In this document: one piece after another, positions 49,401 to 61,000 of the stretch
How the letters are laid out: each line of letters begins with the position of its first letter
Position numbering within the stretch: the first letter of the stretch is position 1
DNA from: Chinchilla lanigera
Taxonomy: Eukaryota > Chordata > Mammalia > Rodentia > Chinchillidae
Assembly (NCBI RefSeq): GCF_000276665.1
Contig: NW_004955446.1
Location: 14,280,264 to 14,344,263 of the forward strand
Length of the DNA: 64,000 nt
Direction: 5' to 3'
Program-made: the position numbers and the translations under genes
The notes under the pieces: generated by a model
The model's database searches: none
What the model was told of the DNA's origin: nothing
What the model saw: only the letters and a program-made list of their open reading frames with translations

Positions 49401-51963
49401 AGCATGGCTAGCGTGGATGTTAGGATGGCGTGCAAGCTGTACCTGTTGTGCACTCTTTAAAGCAGGATAGCCCACATCACAGGTAACAGACTTCTGAGAT
49501 GAATCAACCTGACACGTTACTTCTGTTCCATCCACCTGAGCAAGACCAAGGAGATAACAATCAGCGAGTCTGTAACCCATATGCATATGCACACACACTG
49601 AAAGATGGAAAGAGACATTTACCACTAAGATCAGTTCACAGTGAATTAGTTTATTGTTCCCATAGCTTTGAAAATCTTATACGCTCCAAGTGGTTAGCAT
49701 ACCATCTTATGGCTAACTCTAATGATAAACTCTAATATCTTTAGATACTTTGGCTGTAGACAAGATAAAGAATTGATTAAAAATTGTATTTCCTCTCCCA
49801 AAGGAAATCATAGCTCTCATATTTCAGAAGCACAAATAGCTTTAAACCAATAAGCAGACATTTTATCTTTAGTATATATATTTCTCTTAATAAGTTAAAA
49901 TATGTATTTTCAAGAGAAGGAAAAAATCATGTTGGTCTTTGTATTTCAAAGAACTTGATGAATCTTTTTCTTAGTTTTTCTCAGTTCTTTTCTCTTTAAA
50001 AGAAGTTGTCACTTGCATGGGACATTTTAAACACTAAGGTCCTGATAGAGTGAGGACTCCAAATCTATTGAGTTCATGTTAACTTTAAATGGAAAGAAAC
50101 CATTTAATACTTGAGTGAGGTAGCTCACTTGGAAAATGGCTTTTCCTTCTTTCCTTTTTTTTTTCCCCTCTCTCTCTCTCTGTGGCTCTGGAGTAGAGGA
50201 GGGAGAATGCCCTCATGGTCAAGTTCAAATCTGGGTGAGAGATCAGGTCAGTTTGACTGCCGGGCTTTGCTGGAAGGTAGCATCTGGGCAGCAGCCAGAC
50301 CTGCGGTTGCAAAGCTCAGACTGAGCTGTGGAACTTAAACAGCTCAGAGTAAGTGGACCCCGTCTGCACTGCACTACAGCAGCCTCACTGCACAGATGGC
50401 TCAAGAAGAGGTACAGGAGCATCCAAGTCTCAGGGTAAAGGAAAAAGGGACCCAAACTGTGCCCCATAGGTACAGACACACAGCTGGACTGTGCCCTCAT
50501 GTGGCTTTACTAACTGGAAGTCACAAATTACGGCTGATCCAACCCAGGGTGAAGGTGCTTCTTCAGACAACTTAGAGGACCTGGAAGGTTGAATTTAAGG
50601 TGTACAGTAATTGATAGTCAGTAGGAAACACAACAGTTGTATTCTCGGATTGTTACCACATACCGGCATGGAGGACGAAGCAAAAAACAAGTTCTCTGAA
50701 AAATTAGCCACAATTGCAGTGTTGTATGCACTTTCCCCTTTGTTTTTCAGTGTTACTGAAAGTGTTAACCTTTTGTTTTGATTGCTGACAATAAAGGACT
50801 GTTTTCTGTTAAAAGTAAAAGGAGAAAAAGAAAAAAAGGCAATTAAAGTAAAAAGAAAGAGAAGGACCAATACTTAAAAACCTCATTCATTTAAGAAAAA
50901 AACTTGTTTGTATCTATTTGGAATATTGAGAAAATTGCTTAGCAACCAAAATTATCTACATTTTAAAGTGATACTGAAAAAATAAATACATGCTATTGGA
51001 TTTTCTTCATCATTGCTTATAATTACATTTCAGGGAGAAGAACTATGCAAATACCAATACTTTTGTATTTCTTATTTTATACTAGTTTTTAGGGGGGTTT
51101 AGCATTATAAACATTTCTTTTATAGGAAAAAGATCTCCATAAACATTCACTTGAAGGAAATAATCTGTCACTTATATTTCTGTATTTTACACTAAGCTTT
51201 AAAGTCTAACGTACTGAGTAGCTGGTAGCTGTTGGACATCTAGAACCAAATCAGAGATGCAAATTCCATCACTGCCACAGTCTTTGTAGAAAGGAATCTA
51301 CCAAAAAAAAAGAAAGAAAGTAAGTAAGAAAGAAAATAATTTTTTCTGGGTTTGAAAAGCACTATACAGAAGCATGCATATAGTGTTATTTCATTTACAT
51401 AGAGTTCACAACAATGGAAAAACTAAAGAATGTTTAGAAATATGTGTGCGTTTAGCAAAGCCATCAAGGAGAGAAATGACAAATATTAAAATAAAAATAA
51501 TGTCTTGTTTAGGGGAGCTGGATTACAGCAGATGTGATGCAGGGGTAATAGCTAGAACTTCCTAGGCACTGGCAATATTTTAAAGTGGGTGATGAGCACA
51601 AGTTGATCACCTTATTTTTAAAATTTATTTCTTTAGCTCTAGGGGCTAGAGATACAGCAGTGACCAACCCGGACAAGAGCCTCTGCTTCATGGAATTAAC
51701 CTGCTAGTGAATGTCACACACAATTTCATTTTGAAAATTAAGACATTTAAGGCCATGTCCTAGGTCCTAAGTATCTTTAAATAGTACTGCAGTGACTATG
51801 AGACTTTGTTAGCCAGTCTAGCTGCAGAAAGGGCAAGAAACACTTACGCTGAAGACCTTGACAGCATCAGAATAGGCTTCAAGTGCAGGGCTAGTGCCAG
51901 GCTTTTCCAGACTGATGTCCACACGTAGATGCAAAGAGTTGACAACATCAGAGGGTTTCTAAA

Positions 51964-52008
<45 letters not shown>

Positions 52009-55000
52009 CAGTTTGTTGTGAGGGCACAGCAGTGTTAAAGCAAGGAAAAAACCACAACGTGTTTATAATTAAGAACACAGAATTGCTCAATTATGTAGAC
52101 TATCCTTATTTTGAAGGATTTCTGTCCAAATTCTGCTGTCAACCTCTAAACTACTAAGTAACCTAAGGAGACTTGATTCCAGTAAAAATCCAAAGCAGTG
52201 GTTCTTAGTGGGGCTCATCAATAATCTCACTATTTATACACAAGTAATTATAAGTATTAGATGATATGTTCAGTTCTAATCTTCAAAAACCACCTGTGCT
52301 AGGTTTGGGGACTTGGGCTGCTGGCTATGTCTTTCCAATTCCTCCTTCCAAGATGTAAGAGTCCTCAGGTGTCCTGACCAATCCTCTGGAAGGAGTCACT
52401 ATGACCGAGAGGGGAAGTGCCGAGGGCTGGCTCTCAGATAAGGGACAAATATACTCCCTTTCCTATAGGAGCTGACTGTGCTCTACAGAACCAGACAAAG
52501 ATGATTCTTGTGTCCTAAGTCAAGCTCCCCCAACTCCCCAGCCTAGAACTGAGCGTTGTGAGTTGTGTTGCTCCTGCACTGCACATGAAGAGGGGGCCTG
52601 TATCACTTCTAATTAAACACGGCGCTATCCACACACAAGTGCAACTCCTCCACTTTGCGTCTGTCGAGAGGGTAAGAGGATTCACAGCATTCCAGGAGGC
52701 ATGGTCCCCTTCCAGTTTTTGAGGCTTCTTGTCTAATGAAAGGCATTAAAATGCCAAAACAGGGTTTCAGATTTCATCTAGCAATCATCGTACAGACCTC
52801 TTGCCAGTTCGTGTCAGGAAAGAATAGTGTCTACAGTACAAATGAAAAAGATCCTAAAAATTGAATTTGTTTTTCCTGGGAAGTGGAATCTTCATTGATC
52901 ATTGGGTCTATTCCCTGGCAGGATTTACTCCTAAATCTTGATCCCTGTGGCAGGCCTCACTATAAGTTCCCTGGCTGCGAGGAATGCCTCCTCAGCTGGC
53001 TATGGGCTTGATACAACGGATGTACTTAACTGGCATCGATGGCAAATACTAAACAGATTTTTTTTTCTTTATGAAAACAAGCTACATTGTCTTGAATCCT
53101 TCATAGTAAATTACAAGTCTAACCTTTCCTATATCACAAACCTTTAATAAAGTAATAACCAGCTTTAATTCATCTAACCATTCAGTTGATATTTTTCCAA
53201 CTCTTACTCTTAACAGTTTTTGAAGTGTGAGCTCTGTATCACCTATCTACACCAGAAATATCTGTAGTGCCCCTTCAACCTGCATGGTCTTTCTCCCTTT
53301 ACACTCAAATTTCTGGTAGTGGGAACTCAGAGTATAGATTTTATAAATGTTTTGTTGGCAATTTCTATGTACCTTAGCCTGTGAGAACAATATTTAGGAA
53401 AATACTTAAGCAGTTCTTTTTAAATTAGTTTCCTGATTAAACTACACTTTCAAATATTTATATGTGGTTGCTAAGGGAAAATATTTTATATAACTTATAA
53501 AATAAATTTCCTTTTTGGAAAATTTTACCTGAGAAGCTTTTTTCCTACGTGGGAGATTTTTCAAAATCTCTGAGAACTGTGGCAATTATGGCATAAGATT
53601 AAAACAAATCTTTACCTCACAATCCACCATTATTCTCTTATATAAACCAACAGTAGAGACAACAATTAGAATTAGCATTTTCAAATGCGTAAAAATAAAT
53701 AAAAATTTTCTCCATGGAAAAATGTCAGAATAGAATCTATTATTAATTTAAAGTTCACCCTGCTAAACATTTAAGAAAGCATTAGATTTTCAGTTTCCTT
53801 AAGAATATTATTTTTAGCACTTTTACTTACAATCCCCAATGAAATTTAATGACATTAACATCTAATAGGATGTGACTGTATTAGCACAAAGGAAATATGC
53901 TCTCTGTTCATGGAATTAGACAAGAAAGGCATTAATTAGAAGGGCAAGAATTTTCTAATACATAGTGTCCCTTTGACATTTTCAGCATTCATTATTCTTT
54001 AAGAAGAAATGGGGTCAAGAGAGAGGACCTGATGCCTCACCTGTATTTGAATTGTGTACTGTGTGCATCTGTTTTCTACATTTAGTACCATATTCTTCTG
54101 AAGGCATCGTTCATTATTTTCTTGAAATAAACCCCTGGAGGTTACTCTGGATGAATATCCATCTGCATCAAGTGTGATGTTATACATAATGGCTATGACA
54201 AAAATCATAAAGTAATGTTATTGCAAATGACCTTGTTTAAAAAAAAAAAAAAGCATTCTTGCTTCACTATATCTTACCAGACAAAATCATTGACTTCAAG
54301 AAGATATACAAATAGAATTTACACTGGTGGATTATAAACCAAGGATAGCACCACTATGTGTTTGTAATTCTAGCTCTGGTATGATTTGGGTGACTCTGGA
54401 TCCAAAGAAGTGTGATTCAGAGTAATATGGCTTGGGTCAGGGGACAGAAAACTGTACTTGTCACAAGAATTCCACTCCATAAAACTGGGCAAATTACTCA
54501 TCCCCTCATGTACTGGCTTCATCATCCACACAGAGACACAGAAAAAGTTACTGAAGGAATACAGCTGAAGAATTCTCAAAGCACCTTATTCAAGCTTTAC
54601 AATAAACCTGGAAATGGGATATTGTCATCCTATTTTTCAGATAATGAATTAGAATAAAAGAAACAAAATAATTCATCTAAAATCACACAGCTGGGGCATG
54701 GGCAGAAACAACATTTTGGTATCTTTGAAACAAAAGTTCATGGTTTTTTCTGTTTCTATGCTGTTGTAAGGGTACATATTATTGTGAAGATTAAATGAGA
54801 CCCTCCAAAAGAACTTGTACAATGCCTGATATATTTCAGATTTTTCCATGGGGAAAGACATGCAACACTTCAGCAAGAGGGTTTGAGTCAGACTTGGTTT
54901 GAATCCTAATTCCACAGTGTCTGAGCTTTGTGACTTTGAGCAGTTTAGTGAACCTCTTTGAACCTCTGTTTCTTCAGATATTAAATGAGAAAATCAACCC

Positions 55001-58000
55001 AGGGAAGTTAAAATTTTTTAAAAATGTAATAAAAATTGCTGAGAGCAGCAGTGTCCAAACTATCAGAACTATTATCTCCAACTGAAGTCAACTGGCCCTG
55101 TGTCCACAATTTAGACTGATTTTCTGGTGCTGTTCTAGCATCAACTAACTTCTTTGGGTTTCTCTATTATGTTTTATTATTTTCACTATTTTAAGGTTAA
55201 TTACATGTTACTTTTAAATATCTATTAGAGATACTATATAATTTTGTATAATTTTTCTTGCCCCACAGACTTCATAAGTGCCGTAAGGATGGATGAAACT
55301 TGGAAGAGCCCAACAAACTAAAAATAAGCAGTGAAAATGATACAAAGGAGAAATAATGATAGGTATGGGACTGTAGTTAGGCCAAAATTCGTACATATCA
55401 TAATACTTTTTAATTTTTTAAAAAGAAGCCTGGTGAAACTGAGATATTGTCTCATAGAAAACGTATGAGTTTTTAATGTTAACTTTAAATTAGGGTTAGT
55501 ACCAGTTATGGTTCACATCTAGATGTCCCGCATAGACTCATGTGCTCATAGCTGGGGTGTTGGGAGGTAACTGGATCATGAGGATGGTGCTCATCAGTAG
55601 ATTAATCCACTGGTGAGTTTACAGCTACTTGTAATGTTGGAGGTGAAGCCTGGTTGGAGGAGGTGGATCACTGGGGCAGGGGCGAGTCCTGAAAGGGTCT
55701 ATCTCCCTTCCTCCTCCCTTATCTCTTTCTCTGTTCCCCTCAGGCATGCCCTGACCTGCTTCTCCTCTACCATCCTCCTGTGTCATGCTGCTGTGCCTGG
55801 GAACCACCTGACTATGGACCAAAGTCTCTACAAACTGTCAACCAAAAGAAACCTGTCCTCCTTTAAGTTGTAGGTGTCGGGTGTTAGATCCCAACAATGA
55901 CAAAGTAACTAAGACAGGGCCTGATGCAATAAATAAAAATGCAGAAACCACACGCTTTACAAATTCACTTTTCACAGTAGTAAAGATGGAATTCATGTTT
56001 GACCATGTTACTATTGCCAAGCAATAAAGAGGCAGATGATCATGTCTGTGTGGACCTGAAGGTATCAGAGTAAAGGACTCAGGGGGAAAGAAGTGCTCAA
56101 TAGTAGGAAAGGCCAGGGACAGAAAGGCCAGTCAGTAGAAAGGAAAAGTCCCTGCAAGGAGAAGTTTTGTGTATGCAGCAACAGAAAAGACGAAGTGGAG
56201 TCAAAATATGGAGGATATACAGTGCATAATCACACGTCAGGGCCAGGACAGCTGAGCAGCCGGCCATTCCTGCCAACTAATATATTTTGCAATTCTGATG
56301 TTTTAGGCAGAACAGTAACTTAGTGTTTATACAGCAGTGGTTTTTGACTTAACTATCAAGTCTGTTCAGATGGCTGTGGGCTCTAAGGCAGGTCTGTCAT
56401 GTGTACGACTCCAAAATGGGTCAACACGGGAACACTTGCAAAGAAAACTTCCAGATGGACGTAAATGTAGGGAAACATGGAAATTATGCCAAATGTGAAT
56501 CTAACTTCCCCTTAAGGTTCTTGTTTATTGTTCGTATCTCTTGACATAAATCATAGCAAATCCACCAGAATACTTTTCAGTCTTTAAGTTTCTTTGTTTA
56601 CTGTTTAATTAAATACCTGTAGGAGTTACAGGTTCTGAAGTTTAGAGCCAAATCTGAAGGAAAGGGATCTGGAACTCATGAAGTAACAGCAAAGGGAAAA
56701 AGGTGGCTTCTGGTCAAGTGTTAAGCTGCATACTGCCTACAGAGACTGCTCAGGTAACTGGGGCAGTGGGCAGAAGGTGAGGTAGAAGGTTGGATAAAGC
56801 TTCAAAGAAGATGCGGGACCTCAGCCAGCTTGTGAAATGTAACTTGAGCAGCCCAGGAGAGATAGGATGATTCTTGCTCACATCTGCCCACAGTGTTTTA
56901 TTTTCTTCTGTCTCGGGAGGACACAGTTTTGGCTTTTACTCACGTTTCTGCAGTTTTTGGAAAATGTATAATAATAGACACGAATTATATCTTGTTTTCC
57001 ATTATTTCATGTTCACTTGTTCCTCAAGAACAGGAACAGTACTTGATACCTAAACACATCCTCCCTAGATCATGCCACAGGCGATGTATGGCATGCTCAT
57101 TTAAAAGCAGCAGCAGTTCGGAGAAGTCAGGGTCATGTACGCTGAGTATTTAAGGAAAGTGTGGGTAAGATAAACTCAAAGAATACAGTTGGGAGAGCCC
57201 ATGATTTTGCACAGAGATTACAATGTTCTACAGAATGTCACCCTCTAGAGATGAGGGAGAAGGCTCTACACAAACATTATACACCAAACCATTCTTACGC
57301 ACGTTAAGTGTGTGGCAATTTAAGTGTCTGCATTCAGAGCTAAAACTAAAATCAAGACATAGGTTGCATTCAGAGCTAAAACTAAAATCAAACCCTGTCC
57401 AGGGTTATTTCAGGTTACCTACCCACTTCATTGTTTTGACGAGTAGGTCTAAACTTTGCCCTGAAGCAGAGTTGGAGGACTATCTGAGCATTCTTGTTGA
57501 ACAAAATGATTTTTTCTGGACTGAATGAAGCTTCCACAGACACATCAGCAATACTTTGTGACCTGAAAGACAAGCGAAAGCAGGCTCATGGATATTATCA
57601 CTGAGCACACACATGACCATTATATAGAGGACGCAACACCAGCATTAACACATCTTTCTTTCCTCTTTCTGTCTGAGCACTTTGGCAGTATTTTCTATTT
57701 GACCACACTGAGGTGTCAGGCAGAGACGTCTTTTACGTTTATGACTGTATCACCAGCACAATCCACATGTAAGATTTTTATTAAGTAAGCGTGCGCACAG
57801 GATGGAAACCTGCAACCTCTTTCCAGTGAGGTTCCAAAGTGTGGTTTCGGTGTGTTTTGGCAACTAGCAGTGCTATTTTTGTCTCCCCACAAGGGCAAGA
57901 GAGAGGGAAGGTGGGAACGCGGAAGCAGCACAGAAGAGGAGTGTGGTCGTGGCTTTCCCTCTGCTGGCTCAGTGGTTGGTAGAAATCCTGTGAAAGGTGG

Positions 58001-61000
58001 TTTATGGCCATAATGATGGCAACTAGTTTGCTGTCAGTAAACACTGCGGAGTCCAGTCAGCAGGGTTCTATAGAGTTCTGACCCTGGAGCAGCCCCTTAC
58101 TCTCTAACAGTTGGCATCAGCGGCTCCTTATAACACTCCTGCGAAATAGGAAAACACATATTCTCTCCATTTGCTCAGTGAAAAAGTCTGAGACACTGAC
58201 ATTTGGTGGCTTCCCAGTTTACTGCGTACTAGCCAGAGAGAAATCAGTACCTAGAGTCTCTCAATTCCTGCATCGGTGGAATTTGTACTTCATCAGAAAA
58301 CCTCGTGTGCACCTTCAACTACTTACACAACACCAAGCAATAATTAGTACGTTCATTATTTTGAAAAGTACCACAAGGAGATACAGAAAACATTTCCTTT
58401 TAATTTCAGGGACCACCTGAAGGACTCCAGTCAACTGAAAAATTATTTCAATAGTTATTATGTATCCATCAGCCCTCCTTAGAAGGCCTCCTAAGATATT
58501 TAATAACACATGCAAAATGTCCTCAAATTTGTAAGATCTAAAATGCTTTAGTGAACATTTTATTTAAGGCACTCTTTTTGAGAGACTAAGTATTTATTCC
58601 GAGAGATGTCACTGATTTACATATTCTGTACCTTTATTTAAAATATTATTCTTAGGGTATTACCCAGTAAAACCAGCCTAAGCACCTTATAGGAATGTAC
58701 TCACAAAACATTATTAACCTGACTGGAGCAAATCATCTCAGAACATTGACTTGACTTCACGTGTCTTAAAGTTTTTAAAAAAGTCTTAAATTCAAAAGAG
58801 AAGTTTGGCCATTACTGACTATATTAAAAAAGAGTGTCATTTCATAAATGTAATCTACCACATATGTTGCCTACCAAAATGTCCACTGAGAGGCATGACT
58901 TTTTCATTAAATCATTTAAAAATAAGCCACATAGTTATATCACACTTTGCATTTATTCTTGGCATGCAAGTCTTATATGATTTTAACTAATTTTATTCAG
59001 CAAATACATTTTCTTGTTTTTCATAGCCTTAAATATTATTCCTGAATTTTGTTTTTCCCACATAACATAGTAGTTTCATTCTGCAATGAAAATAATGCAT
59101 TTTACTCATTAAAAACATGACTGAGGTATGTAAATAGCACAACTAAACTCAGAAATCACAAAACACCAATAAATAATGTTTTTCTGGTTTTGATACATTT
59201 GGATATTTAAAGCACATTTTTAGCACAGATGAACAAATGAATGTTGACTCTTAGCTGAAAAATCAACTTGGTTCTAATTCCATTCCCTCATCAGTCTGTG
59301 CACAAACTTTTGAACTTGAATCACACAGCCTTTGACTCCCTTCTTCCCCCTTCATTCTCTGTCTCCTACAGAGGTCAATGAGAAGTCAGATAACCCTAAA
59401 TTACGGCTTCTTGTTTCTGATTAATAATTTTAAAATACACCTTTCTGCCACATATGAAGTTTCACTTGTGTAATCTGAATGTTCAGTACTTTCATTGTAC
59501 CTTTATAAAGCTTCTTTGTTGTAAGGTAAGGATGTTTATAAGAATATAAAATTCAGAAATATCAGGATATCATTTCAAGGGTTTGTCTTTTCTATGTGTT
59601 ATTTACTTCACCATATAGAGAAGAAAAACTGGATTCTAATACTTGTGTGTGTGTGTATATATATATATATATCATTTGAATCAATATTAGAATCCAGTTT
59701 CTCTTCACTCTCTCTATAATTTTATATATATATATATTCCCATCCCCAGAAAAAACCATATTTCTTCCTTTACATAAACTATGATACATACATTCCCTAT
59801 GATGTTTTATAATTCATGTGTCATTTTTAAATAGCAGCATAGCTAGTCATTTTTGGCTAGTTAGCTTGTGTCTGGCCTTAATTGACTTACCAGAGTTGAA
59901 CCACTTGTCCAAAAGCACCAATGGACACATCAGTGATGGAATCCCCATTTAAATCCCCATAGCCATCTAAAGATCTCCCAAAGAACTGGAGCTGACTCCT
60001 GAAGGCTGTATCAGAGCCCAAGATTTTCTGAAAAAGCAAGTTTGATATGAAATTATAATGCCCAGTGGCTGAACTAGAATAATGGCAACCTCTATATTGC
60101 TTCATTATATTCTGTATATATCATTTTCCAGGTTCTCTTTATCTTTCACAACACTCCATTGATTTCTCAAAGTCACATCTTATCTGATCTCTGTATCACT
60201 TTTGCAGCCATGTTTCCAGCAGGAAAACAGTATGACTCTTTAATTCAAAATCACAACACAAAACCGTGAAAAGGTGAGTGGATGGGAAGGAGGCGATGCC
60301 AATTCCCAGTTTGGACTGCTGCACTAGCTTTCTGTCTTCGGGCCTATTCAGCAAGGTTTCTTAGCCAATCACCTGATACTTCTCGTCCTTGAAATGTTAT
60401 TCTCCATCTTAATTTTATTTTCTTGTTTTTATTCCTTAGCATTTATTACTACAAATGGGATCTATAGTGGGAACACTTTATCTTATTTATCTATCTTTTT
60501 CCCCTTTTTCGTTTCTTCTGTTAGAATATAGGGCCCATGAAGAGCAAAATTTTGTCTTTCCTACGCTTCATAACATCCACCGTTCTTGGAACATAATAAA
60601 GACTCACTAAATATTTTCTGAGTGAATGAATGAAGCTTATAAAATAAGTGGGATGGATTCTATGGTATACATGATACTCTCTAGCTTGAACAAGATGATG
60701 TTCACATGAAAATATATTGTGTAGCTCATCGATCACCTGAGAATACTTCGTGCGAATGGTGCCTTGTTCACCATTGTAAATGTACACAGCTCCGGAGTTC
60801 TGATTCTCTAAAGGTGAACCGACGATCACATCGTTATAGCCATCCATGTTGATGTCCGAAAGAGCCGCAATCGCTGAGCCAAAGCGAGCATTTTCAATCC
60901 CATTAGGGCCTTCAAGAAATTGGTGCTGATTCAGAATGCCCTTCAAAGCGGGAAAAAAGGATAATGAAGACAAACCGATCAATTCATAGACAGCAACTAA

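Noticed and set aside
60521..60982. 153-codon open frame as a separate gene
   Set aside because: It is ITGA2 exon 14 with intron on both sides; the splice borders at 60940 and 60737 fit the family.
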